A stretch of DNA of 64,000 nucleotides, taken from positions 4,558,097-4,622,096 of the forward strand of contig NC_011726.1 of NCBI RefSeq assembly GCF_000021805.1, read 5' to 3'. Shown here in pieces: positions 36,295 through 44,530 of the stretch. Position numbers and translations under genes: made by a program. The DNA is from Rippkaea orientalis PCC 8801 (lineage in GTDB: Bacteria > Cyanobacteriota > Cyanobacteriia > Cyanobacteriales > Microcystaceae). The number at the start of each line of letters is the position of its first letter. The first letter of the stretch is position 1. The notes below the pieces were generated by a model. It was given only the letters and a program-made list of their open reading frames with translations, ran no database searches and was not told the origin of the DNA.

Positions 36295-37680
36295 ATGAAG
36301 CGTCGTCAATTTATTAAATATACCAGTCTGGGAGTCGCTAGTTGTGGAATAACCGCTTGTACCCAGGGTAATCTGGATGTTTTTCGTCCCCAAGGGACAT
36401 TAGCTAACCCAGATAAAGCGTTTGGCCCCTTAGAAAAGACTAACCTAACGCTGGGTTTTATGGCAACCACCGATGCCGCCCCCCTGATTATTGCCCAAGA
36501 AAAGGGCTTTTTTGAGCGTTATGGACTCATTGTTACCCTGAAACGCCAACCTTCTTGGGAAGCGATTGAAAACGATCTATTAGAATGGCGTTTAGATGCT
36601 GCCCAGACTCCATTTACCTTACCGATGGAAGTCCAATTAGGCAAAAAACAAGCTCCTTTGATCGCTTTGATGAATCTTAACCTAAATGGCAGCGCAATTA
36701 CTATTACCCAAAAAGCCTGGAAAAAGGGTGTAAGACCTTCTATTGATTACAATAATTTTAGCGATTTTGAAAGGGGATTTCGTCAATATATTAGAAATCA
36801 TAATCAATCAGTCCGTTGGGGCATAGATAGTCCAGTTTCTATGGATGCCTATCTATTACGTTATTGGTTAAGTGCAATGGGAATTGATCCAGATCGAGAA
36901 ATTGAATTATTAGAATTTCCTGCTGCTCAATTGAATTATAAATTACAAGCAGGAATGCTTGAAGGATATATTGCATCAGCCCCTTGGACTCAAACAGCGT
37001 TGTCAGAAGAAGCGGGATTTATTAGTTATATTAGTCGAGATATTTGGCAAGGTCATCCTAATAAAATTTTAGCAGCTATGGACGGTTGGGTTAGAAAAAA
37101 TCCAGCAACTGCCAGGGCTTTAATGGCTGCTTTATTAGAAGCTTGTCAATATTGCGATCGCCAAGGGCGCGCTTTTAGCGATCGCCATCGCTCTCAAACA
37201 GAAATCCCTGAGTTATTAGCTCAACCTCAATATTTAAACTTGGATAGTTCTTTGATTAAATCTACTTTAGGGGGAACGTATTTATACAGCAATGAAGAAT
37301 CAACTAAAACCGTTGTTGAGATTCCTGATTTTATCATTTTCAACTACCAAGATACTCCCTATCTGCAAACCCCCGATCACGCTAATTATCCTTGGCGTTC
37401 CCATGCTATTTGGCTATTAACCCAGATGATTCGCTGGAACAAAAATGACCTGAAAACCTATCCGAAAGACGCTGATAAATTGCTCGATAAAATCTATCCT
37501 ATTTCTTTGTATGAAGAAGTTGCCAAAACTTTAAATATCCCTATTCCAAATGATACTCTAAAAACAGAGAAAGCAACTGCTTTTATTGACGGACGCTCCT
37601 TTGATCCGAGTGAACCTGTTGCCTATCTTAATCAATTTTCTATTCGCGCCAGTCGTCCTCAAATTGTCAGCTTTGTTTAG
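36295..37680 (+). CDS. Orphan NrtA/CmpA-family substrate-binding lipoprotein with altered ligand site
   Basis: 461 residues. The N-terminus MKRRQFIKYTSLGVASCGI has a twin-arginine-like motif and a lipobox (GITAC), suggesting an exported, lipid-anchored protein. The fold is that of nitrate/bicarbonate-binding proteins: LGFMATTDAAPLIIAQEKGFF at about 50, then LLRYWLSAMGIDPD and a C-terminal FIDGRSFDPSEPVAYL. Two positions expected to contact the anion differ from the NrtA encoded at 60498-61832: the His of GGTHDLWLRYW is lost (PVSMDAYLLRYW) and GEPWN reads SAPWT. No permease or ATPase gene is adjacent, so it may bind another ligand or serve as a sensor. Confidence 0.85.
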   Translation: MKRRQFIKYTSLGVASCGITACTQGNLDVFRPQGTLANPDKAFGPLEKTNLTLGFMATTDAAPLIIAQEKGFFERYGLIVTLKRQPSWEAIENDLLEWRLDAAQTPFTLPMEVQLGKKQAPLIALMNLNLNGSAITITQKAWKKGVRPSIDYNNFSDFERGFRQYIRNHNQSVRWGIDSPVSMDAYLLRYWLSAMGIDPDREIELLEFPAAQLNYKLQAGMLEGYIASAPWTQTALSEEAGFISYISRDIWQGHPNKILAAMDGWVRKNPATARALMAALLEACQYCDRQGRAFSDRHRSQTEIPELLAQPQYLNLDSSLIKSTLGGTYLYSNEESTKTVVEIPDFIIFNYQDTPYLQTPDHANYPWRSHAIWLLTQMIRWNKNDLKTYPKDADKLLDKIYPISLYEEVAKTLNIPIPNDTLKTEKATAFIDGRSFDPSEPVAYLNQFSIRASRPQIVSFV

Positions 37681-37716
37681 GATAATGAATTATCGAGATG
37701 TGGAATTACATAAATT

Positions 37717-38571
37717 ATGAGTGAACCAACAGCAACCTTATTAATTTCTTGTCCTGATCAAAAAGGATTAGTGGCTACTTTTGCTAATTTTATTTATAGT
37801 AATGGTGGTAATATTATTCATGCGGATCAACATACCGATTTTGAAGCGGGTTTATTTTTAACTCGAATCGAATGGCAATTAAAAGATTTTCAACTATCTC
37901 GTGATATGATTGCTCCGGCTTTTGCTGCCATTGCTAAACCGATGCAAGCCGTCTGGCAAATTCATTTCTCTGATACCATCCCTCGTCTTGCTATATGGGT
38001 AACGAAACAAGAGCATTGTTTATTAGATTTACTCTGGCGATGGCAAGGAAAAGAACTTCATGCAGATATTCCTATTTTAATGAGTAACCATAATGATTTA
38101 CAATCAGTTGCCGAACAATTTGGACTAGATTTTTGCCACATTCCTATTAATAAAAATAATAAAATTCAACAGGAAGCTAGACAATTAGAAGTGTTACGAA
38201 ACTACCGCATTGATTTAGTTGTTTTGGCTAAATATATGCAAATTCTGACTCCAGAATTTATTAGTCAATTCCCTAAAGTTATTAACATTCATCACTCATT
38301 TTTACCTGCTTTTGCAGGAGCAAAACCCTATCATCGTGCCTATGAAAGAGGGGTGAAGATTATTGGTGCAACGGCTCATTATGTCACCGCAGATCTAGAC
38401 GAAGGTCCAATTATTGAACAAGATGTTGTTAGAGTTAGTCATCGTGATACGGTAGCCGATTTAATTCGTAAAGGGAAAGATTTAGAAAGGGTTGTTTTAG
38501 CTAGAGCCGTTCGGTTACACTTACAAAATCGTGTTCTAGTTTATGGCAATCGTACCGTTGTTTTTGCTTAA
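37717..38571 (+). CDS. purU: Formyltetrahydrofolate deformylase
   Basis: A 284-residue enzyme releasing formate from 10-formyl-tetrahydrofolate and balancing one-carbon pools. An N-terminal ACT domain (about 5-85, LLISCPDQKGLVATFANFIY) precedes the formyltransferase-like hydrolase domain with MSNHNDL, YMQILTPEF, the catalytic region NIHHSFLPAFAGAKPYHRAY and GATAHYVTADLDEGPII. It starts 36 bases after the orphan substrate-binding protein and ends 26 bases before the radical SAM gene, so the three may be one transcript. Confidence 0.96.
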   Translation: MSEPTATLLISCPDQKGLVATFANFIYSNGGNIIHADQHTDFEAGLFLTRIEWQLKDFQLSRDMIAPAFAAIAKPMQAVWQIHFSDTIPRLAIWVTKQEHCLLDLLWRWQGKELHADIPILMSNHNDLQSVAEQFGLDFCHIPINKNNKIQQEARQLEVLRNYRIDLVVLAKYMQILTPEFISQFPKVINIHHSFLPAFAGAKPYHRAYERGVKIIGATAHYVTADLDEGPIIEQDVVRVSHRDTVADLIRKGKDLERVVLARAVRLHLQNRVLVYGNRTVVFA

Positions 38572-38597
38572 TCTTATTGTTAACAGTATTGGATTTA

Positions 38598-40211
38598 ATG
38601 AGTATTTTTGATCAAGAACGTTTATTATTTACTGCTGCCACTCCTTATAGTGATGCAATTCCGATTATTTTTGCTTTTCCTAATGAATATTCAGTGGGAA
38701 TTACCAGTTTAGGCTATCAAATTGTTTGGGGAACTTTAGCTTTAAGATCAGATATTCATGTGAGTCGTTTATTTACAGATATTCAGGAAACGTTACCGCG
38801 ATCGCCTGAACTTTTAGGATTTTCTTTGTCCTGGGAATTAGATTACACTAACTTACTGAATTTAATTGAATCTTTAGACATTCCTCTCCATAATAATGAT
38901 CGAAAAGATCACCATCTTTTAATCTTTGGAGGGGGTCCTGTTTTAACGGCTAACCCCGAACCTTTTGCGGCTTTTTTTGATATTATTTTATTAGGGGATG
39001 GAGAAGAGTTAATTGATAATTTTATTAATGGATACAAGGAAGTTAGAAAAGCAGATCGTCAAACAAAATTAACACATTTAGCCCAAATTCCAGGGGTTTA
39101 TATTCCAAGTTTATACGAAGTGACTTATGAGAGTTTAGAGGGGAAAATTAACTCTATTGTTCCGATTGATAATACTATCCCTGCTGTTGTCAAAAAACAA
39201 ACCTACCGAGGGAATATTTTATCAGCTTCCACTGTGGTAACAGAAAAAGCTGCTTGGGAAAGCATTTATATGGTGGAAGTTGTCAGAAGTTGTCCAGAAA
39301 TGTGTCGTTTTTGTTTAGCAAGTTATTTAACCTTACCCTTTAGAACAGCGAGTTTAGAAAGTTCTTTAATTCCCGCTATTGAAAAGGGGTTGACTGTTAC
39401 TAATAGAATTGGATTATTAGGTGCATCCGTTACCCAACATCCCGAATTTGAAAGCTTATTAGATTATTTGGCACAATCAAAATATGATGATGTTCGAGTG
39501 AGTATTGCTTCCGTTCGTACTAATACTGTGACAGAAAAATTAGCTCAAATTTTGACTAATAGGGGCACTCGTTCTATTACTATTGCAGTAGAAAGCGGAT
39601 CAGATAAACTGCGTCAAATTATTAATAAAAAGTTAACTAATGATGAAATAATTGAAGCTGCAATTAATGCGAAAAAAGGCGGTTTAAAAGGGTTAAAATT
39701 GTATGGAATGGTGGGAATACCTGGAGAAGAGGACTCAGATATTGAACAAACTATTATGATGCTAGAATCTGTTAAAAAAGCAGCATCAGGATTAAAAATA
39801 ACCTTTGGGTGCAGCACCTTTGTTCCAAAATCTCACACTCCTTTTCAATGGTTTGGGGTTAATCAGGAAGCGCAAAAACGTCTAAAATATTTAGAAAAAC
39901 AGTTAGGAAAAAAAGGGATTGATTTTCGTCCAGAGAGTTATAATTGGTCTGTGATTCAAGCATTAATTTCTAGAGGCGATCGCCGTTTATCCAAGCTATT
40001 AGAATTAACCCGAAATTATGGAGATTCATTAGGCAGTTATAAACGCGCTTTTAAAGAATTGAAAGGACAATTACCTCCTTTGGAATTTTACGTTCATCAG
40101 AATTGGCACACTGATCAAATCTTACCTTGGCATCATTTAGAAGGACCGTTACCCCAAGAAACCTTAATCAAACATTTAGAATTAAGTACAACTATTAATG
40201 TAGAAGTTTAA
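38598..40211 (+). CDS. B12-binding-domain radical SAM protein, substrate unknown
   Basis: 537 residues from the ATG at 38598 (MSIFDQERLLFTAATPYSDA); a TTG at 38577 would add 7 residues. The N-terminal about 190 residues resemble a cobalamin-binding Rossmann domain (FAFPNEYSVGITSLGYQ, LLGDGEELI). The radical SAM core has the 4Fe-4S ligands in RSCPEMCRFCLA (CxxxCxxC) at about 230, GLLGASVTQHPE, and the MVGIPGEEDSDIEQT segment. A C-terminal region of about 100 residues is conserved in cyanobacterial homologs. It probably modifies or methylates an unknown molecule; the link to purU suggests one-carbon metabolism only loosely. Confidence 0.83.
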   Translation: MSIFDQERLLFTAATPYSDAIPIIFAFPNEYSVGITSLGYQIVWGTLALRSDIHVSRLFTDIQETLPRSPELLGFSLSWELDYTNLLNLIESLDIPLHNNDRKDHHLLIFGGGPVLTANPEPFAAFFDIILLGDGEELIDNFINGYKEVRKADRQTKLTHLAQIPGVYIPSLYEVTYESLEGKINSIVPIDNTIPAVVKKQTYRGNILSASTVVTEKAAWESIYMVEVVRSCPEMCRFCLASYLTLPFRTASLESSLIPAIEKGLTVTNRIGLLGASVTQHPEFESLLDYLAQSKYDDVRVSIASVRTNTVTEKLAQILTNRGTRSITIAVESGSDKLRQIINKKLTNDEIIEAAINAKKGGLKGLKLYGMVGIPGEEDSDIEQTIMMLESVKKAASGLKITFGCSTFVPKSHTPFQWFGVNQEAQKRLKYLEKQLGKKGIDFRPESYNWSVIQALISRGDRRLSKLLELTRNYGDSLGSYKRAFKELKGQLPPLEFYVHQNWHTDQILPWHHLEGPLPQETLIKHLELSTTINVEV

Positions 40212-40276
40212 ACTTTTATTCTCAATATTTTCTTGAATAACTGACAAGATATTTTAGATAAGTTTAAACCAGTAAT

Positions 40277-40297
40277 TTCTGACTTCTAACTTCTATC
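40277..40297. repeat. Heptamer tandem repeat (TTCTGAC family)
   Basis: Units TTCTGAC, TTCTAAC and TTCTATC lie between the radical SAM gene and the PCP-reductase-like gene, the same heptamer as at 21770 and, inverted, at 62106. Confidence 0.7.
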
Positions 40298-40306
40298 ATT
40301 ACATCA

Positions 40307-40492
40307 TTACTGTCCAAATTCTAACCGCGCTTGTTCCACCATTTCCACTGTAACCTCATCAGAACCTGCCTCTCTTGCTAACTCTTCAATACGCTGACGC
40401 GCTTGAGTTCGCACAAAAAACGGAATATTTTTCAGCTTAACTTGTGCTTCTGGAGTCCAACGAACTGCACCACCAAAATTAATGTCTTCCAT
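40307..40492 (-). CDS. PCP-reductase-like mini-protein (ChlB C-terminal domain family)
   Basis: 61 residues. [33 protein letters not shown], followed by [15 protein letters not shown], is the small helical domain found at the C-terminus of ChlB, a subunit of light-independent protochlorophyllide reductase. Here it stands alone, as in many cyanobacteria. The FFVR and ARxxIE residues needed for the fold are kept. Its function is unknown; proximity to chlM is too distant to imply co-regulation. Confidence 0.82.
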   Translation of the reverse strand: MEDINFGGAVRWTPEAQVKLKNIPFFVRTQARQRIEELAREAGSDEVTVEMVEQARLEFGQ

Positions 40493-40671
40493 CGCTATTC
40501 TCTCAAACTATTTTAATCTGGACAAAATTCTATCAATAACTAGGTTAGAACTGATTTTTTTAACATTCCCTTAATAACTTTAGCATAGCTTAAATTATCA
40601 CGGCGATCGCCCAACAAACCCCGAAGCATTTGATATAATATAACTAGACGCTTCACCGGAGGTAAAGAGGT

Positions 40672-40872
40672 ATGACTGAAAAGTTTTATTTAGGAATTTC
40701 CGGCTTAATTTTTGCCGTCATTGGTGTTTTACACCTGCTCAGAATTATCTTTGGTTGGTCTGCTAAAGTTGGCGTAATCGTAGCTCCTTTATGGGTATCC
40801 TTAATCGTTCTAATTATAGCAGCTTTCCTATCCTTCTGGGCATTTCGCCTCTACAGAACCGTTACCCCATAG
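40672..40872 (+). CDS. Small two-helix membrane protein
   Basis: 66 residues starting MTEKFYLGISGLIFAVIGVL, with GGAGG 9-10 bases before the ATG. Two hydrophobic helices (about 6-26 and 37-59) are separated by a short loop with a basic residue, and the C-terminus FRLYRTVTP faces the inside by the positive-inside rule. I do not recognise a family with confidence; similar tiny proteins are common in cyanobacterial genomes. Confidence 0.7.
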   Translation: MTEKFYLGISGLIFAVIGVLHLLRIIFGWSAKVGVIVAPLWVSLIVLIIAAFLSFWAFRLYRTVTP

Positions 40873-40917
40873 TTTAATCTAAAATCACTCTAAAGCTAGT
40901 TAGGGTAAGGCCACAAA

Positions 40918-40982
40918 GGTAGGTTAAGGTTAGATAATTCCTCATTAAATCGGTTGATTAAGTTATCTAAACTTGATCTACC
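40918..40982. repeat. Imperfect inverted repeat upstream of recQ
   Basis: A 20-base arm at 40918-40937 (GGTAGGTTAAGGTTAGATAA) matches the reverse complement of 40963-40982 at 16 of 20 positions, with a 25-base AT-rich spacer. It lies 38 bases before the recQ start and could be an operator or a leader hairpin. Confidence 0.55.
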
Positions 40983-41020
40983 TTAACTTTTATTGATCAC
41001 CCTATAGTAAAAACTAGCCA

Positions 41021-42478
41021 ATGAACCCAGAAAAACGCACTTGGGAACAAGTTTACCAAGCATTTCAACGGATTTGGGGTTACAAAGATTTTAGACCCCC
41101 TCAAGGCGAAATTATACGCTGTTTATTAGCTTCTCAAGATACCTTAATTGTGATGCCAACGGGTGGAGGAAAATCTATTTGTTTTCAACTTCCCGCTTTA
41201 TTGCAAAAGGGGTTAACTTTAGTGATTTCTCCTTTAGTTGCTTTAATGGAAAATCAGGTTAAGGAACTACAAGAACGCAACCTCCCCACAGCGTTACTCC
41301 ATAATGAAATTCCTAGAAATCAACGCAAAGATACCTTAAAATTAATTGCTACTCAACAATTAAGATTACTTTATTTATCCCCAGAAACCTTATTGAGTCT
41401 TCCTGTTTGGGAAATATTAATTAATCCCAACCTAATCATTAATGGAATTATTTTAGATGAGGCACATTGTTTAGTGCAATGGGGAGAAACTTTTCGTCCT
41501 GCTTATCGTCGGTTAGGGACAATTAGAAGCGCATTATTAAAGCATAAACCCCCAGAAACGAAAATAGCGATCGCTGCTTTTACTGCTACGGCAAATCCTA
41601 ACGATCAAGGGATTATTAGTTCAGTTTTACACTTAGAAAATCCTCAAGTCTTTTGTTTAAATCCCTATCGTTCTAACTTTAATCTTCAAGTCAAAATTGC
41701 TTGGAGTCCTCGCTGTCGTCGTCATTTATTATTAAACTTTATTCAATCTAAAAAACAGCAATCTGGCTTAATTTATGTCCGTTCCCGTCGGGACAGTGAA
41801 GCCTTAGCTCAATGGCTCAATTCTTTACAAAATAACACGGCTTCTTACCATGCAGGATTAAGTCCTCAACAACGGCGAGAAATTGAAGAAAAATGGTTAA
41901 AAAATGAGTTACAATTCGTTGTTTGTACCTCTGCTTTTGGGATGGGAATTAATAAAGCCGATGTCCGTTGGGTAATTCATTTTCAACCCCCATCCTTACT
42001 ATCAGAATATCTACAAGAAATAGGACGGGGAGGACGGGATGGAAAGCCGACAGATGTCTTGATGTTAATGAGTGAACCCACAGGATGGCTTGATCCAACG
42101 GATAAGCAAAGACAACAGTATTTTATGCAAAAATTAGAGCAACAAAATCAAGAGGCAAAACGGTTAATTAACCAGATTCCTAAACAGGGAAATATACGAG
42201 CGATCGCACAGGAATTTCCGCAAGGAGAAATCATCCTTTCATTGTTACATAGTCAGGGACAATTAGAGTGGTTAGATCCGTTTAATTATCGAATTAAATC
42301 AACACAAGTTAATACTAATTCATCTAACTCAAAGAGTAATCAACTTATTTATTATTCTCAAATAAAGCAATATTTAATAACCCGTGATTGTCGCTGGCAA
42401 TTCTTACTCAAGAGTTTTGGTTTTCATCAAGATGCTAAAAACTTTAGATGCGGACATTGTGATAATTGCCGACGTTAA
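41021..42478 (+). CDS. recQ: ATP-dependent DNA helicase RecQ (short form, no HRDC domain)
   Basis: A 485-residue 3'-5' helicase of recombination and replication repair. Motif I MPTGGGKSICFQLPA, Ia SPLVALMENQ, II LDEAHCL, III AFTATAN, V FGMGINKADV and VI QEIGRGGRDG are intact. The C-terminal zinc module is present but compressed (DCRWQF, then CGHCDNC at the very end). There is no winged-helix extension of normal length and no HRDC domain, so the protein is shorter than E. coli RecQ (about 610). Such short RecQ proteins are known in cyanobacteria. Confidence 0.93.
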   Translation: MNPEKRTWEQVYQAFQRIWGYKDFRPPQGEIIRCLLASQDTLIVMPTGGGKSICFQLPALLQKGLTLVISPLVALMENQVKELQERNLPTALLHNEIPRNQRKDTLKLIATQQLRLLYLSPETLLSLPVWEILINPNLIINGIILDEAHCLVQWGETFRPAYRRLGTIRSALLKHKPPETKIAIAAFTATANPNDQGIISSVLHLENPQVFCLNPYRSNFNLQVKIAWSPRCRRHLLLNFIQSKKQQSGLIYVRSRRDSEALAQWLNSLQNNTASYHAGLSPQQRREIEEKWLKNELQFVVCTSAFGMGINKADVRWVIHFQPPSLLSEYLQEIGRGGRDGKPTDVLMLMSEPTGWLDPTDKQRQQYFMQKLEQQNQEAKRLINQIPKQGNIRAIAQEFPQGEIILSLLHSQGQLEWLDPFNYRIKSTQVNTNSSNSKSNQLIYYSQIKQYLITRDCRWQFLLKSFGFHQDAKNFRCGHCDNCRR

Positions 42479-42579
42479 TTTTGGAGAGTTTCAATGATAT
42501 ACTAGACAAGGGGATAATTTAAAAATCTGCTCCTACACGATAGCTTTTGTCCCATTCTTGTTGCTCTTTCCTATAAAAA

Positions 42580-43281
42580 ATGCTCATCCCTCTGACTCGC
42601 CAAGCCTTTGAAGAAATTGTTCCTGCTATTGCCACGGGAGCCCAATATCTGCATTATTGGGGCAAATCCAAGGATTTATTAAAACGATTATTAATTTCGA
42701 TGGTAGCCTTAACCACCTTTTGGTTAATTGGAAAGCTCCTCGGACCGGGTGGCGAAACCGTTAAACTGATTTTTGATATTATTGCCGGATTATATTGGCT
42801 TTGGGGTCCCGTTTATTGGGCGAGTTTACGCAATGGAAGCTATCGCCGCTTACCCTACAGTGGTTTTTGGCAAGGAGAGGTTTTAGACGTATTTATCACC
42901 GAAGAAATTGTCAGGGAAGAACAAACCGTCAACAAGCGCGGGGAGTTGGTGGTGATTGAAAATCGAGAGCGGCTTATTAATCTAGAAGTGGGCGATCGCG
43001 AAGGATTTAGTGCTATAGTAAAAGCTCCCATCCGGCGCATTTATAAAGTCATTAACCCTGGCGATATTGCTCAAATGATAGTTTTATCAAAACAGCCGGA
43101 TTTAAGCCGTATTGATAAGATTACTGATGTCTATCTCCCGCAACATAATCTCTGGTTAGGAGAATACCCTGCTTTACGACGGGATATTTTTAGTCGGGTG
43201 AGTGAAGAATTCACCCCAAACGAACCGAATAGACGTTCTAAGAGAGTTTATCCCCGTGAAATTAGACGGCGTAGAAGTTAG
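42580..43281 (+). CDS. Conserved cyanobacterial membrane protein, function unknown
   Basis: 233 residues. Two hydrophobic helices (about 36-52 and 58-80, with LWGPVYWASLRNGSYRRLPY after the second) anchor it. The rest is a soluble, beta-rich cytoplasmic domain (YSGFWQGEVLDVFITEEIV, LINLEVGDREGF) ending in a strongly basic tail, EIRRRRS. Homologs are sometimes labelled phosphate ABC transporter permease, but I see no permease motif and do not accept that name. Single gene, 101 bases after recQ. Confidence 0.75.
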   Translation: MLIPLTRQAFEEIVPAIATGAQYLHYWGKSKDLLKRLLISMVALTTFWLIGKLLGPGGETVKLIFDIIAGLYWLWGPVYWASLRNGSYRRLPYSGFWQGEVLDVFITEEIVREEQTVNKRGELVVIENRERLINLEVGDREGFSAIVKAPIRRIYKVINPGDIAQMIVLSKQPDLSRIDKITDVYLPQHNLWLGEYPALRRDIFSRVSEEFTPNEPNRRSKRVYPREIRRRRS

Positions 43282-43507
43282 CTTTTTAAGCTAAATTAAG
43301 ATTATTTGGAAACTTATAAAGTAAAGTCATCAGCAGAAAAAATAGCCAATAAAGCTAGAATTTCATGGTAAATTAGTCACAAAAATATCAAGGAAAGCAA
43401 TCTTAATGAAAAAATTAGCAAAATGGAGTAAAGTTAATAGGAACTTTACACCGGAACTTTGATTAACAACAAAAGTCTTGATGATTATAAAATAATCTTA
43501 TAGAAAA

Positions 43508-44479
43508 ATGCTAAACCCTCAACTTTCATCAATAATGTTATCCCATACTCGTCATCGTTTAGCGGTTTTAGTGCCCTGCCGTAATGAAGGCTTAACCATT
43601 GCTCAGGTCGTTAAACAGTTCCGTAATCAGCTTCCAGAGGCAGAAATCTACGTTTATGATAATCGTTCTACCGATGATACTGCAGTACAAGCCAAAGCTG
43701 CTGGTGCTATTGTCCGCTACGAACCTCAACCCGGGAAAGGGAATGTTGTCCGAAGAATGTTTGCCGATATTGAAGCGGATGTTTATATTTTGATAGATGG
43801 AGACAATACCTATGAAGTAGATGCTATAGGACGGCTCCTTAATCAATTATTAGACAATAATCTAGATATGGTAGTAGGTGCGCGTTGTCCGGCCGCAGAA
43901 GATAAAGAAGCTTATCGTTTGGGTCATCGTAGTGGCAATCTATTTTTAACGGGTGTTGTTAAACTTTTATTTGGGGCAAAACTTAAGGATATGCTCTCAG
44001 GATATCGAGTTTTTTCCCGCCGTTTTGTTAAATCATTTCCCGCTCTTTCTAGTGGCTTTGAAATTGAAACTGAGTTAACCGTTCATACTTTAGAATTAAA
44101 ACTTCCTTTTGTTGAAGAATACATCCTATATGGTTCGCGTCCCCCTGGTTCTGAAAGTAAACTAAAGACTTTTACTGATGGTTGGAGAGTCCTAGGAACT
44201 GCCATCTTATTATTCAAAGAAGTGCGTCCTTTCCTGTTTTTTAGTATTATCTCTATTATTTTAAGCATCATTTCTATTGCCCTAGGATTTCCTATATTTA
44301 TGACCTATTTAAAGACCGGATTAGTTCCTCGGTTTCCCACTGCTATTTTAGCCGCTTCAATTATGTTACTAGCATTTTTGAGCTTTACCTGTGGGTTGAT
44401 TTTAGATTCTGTGGCTCGCGGCCGACGAGAAGTCAAACGAATGGCTTATTTGTCCTATCATGCCGTGAAAAATAACTAA
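43508..44479 (+). CDS. GT2 family glycosyltransferase with C-terminal membrane helices
   Basis: 323 residues. A GT-A fold starts at RLAVLVPCRNEGLTIAQVV; DDTAVQAKAAG and the metal-binding DGDNTY (a DxD-like motif) follow, then GYRVFSRRFVKSFPAL. Two membrane helices near the C-terminus (about 235-260 and 270-300) suggest action at the inner membrane face, as for dolichyl/polyprenyl-phosphate sugar synthases. The ATG at 43508 is used; an internal ATG at 43535 is possible. It heads a run of three glycan-type genes with gaps of 51 and 25 bases. Confidence 0.88.
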   Translation: MLNPQLSSIMLSHTRHRLAVLVPCRNEGLTIAQVVKQFRNQLPEAEIYVYDNRSTDDTAVQAKAAGAIVRYEPQPGKGNVVRRMFADIEADVYILIDGDNTYEVDAIGRLLNQLLDNNLDMVVGARCPAAEDKEAYRLGHRSGNLFLTGVVKLLFGAKLKDMLSGYRVFSRRFVKSFPALSSGFEIETELTVHTLELKLPFVEEYILYGSRPPGSESKLKTFTDGWRVLGTAILLFKEVRPFLFFSIISIILSIISIALGFPIFMTYLKTGLVPRFPTAILAASIMLLAFLSFTCGLILDSVARGRREVKRMAYLSYHAVKNN

Positions 44480-44530
44480 AATTTTAGCCCCTAAGTCATA
44501 GCCGTTATATTGATAGCAAAAGGAGCCCCT

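Noticed and set aside
42580-43281. Phosphate ABC transporter permease as the name of the 233-residue protein.
   Set aside because: It has only two helices and no permease loop motif.
43406-43462. An 18-codon frame (MKKLAKWSKVNRNFTPEL) with AAGGAAAG upstream before the GT2 gene.
   Set aside because: Too short and unsupported by any recognised family; could be a leader peptide but nothing shows this.
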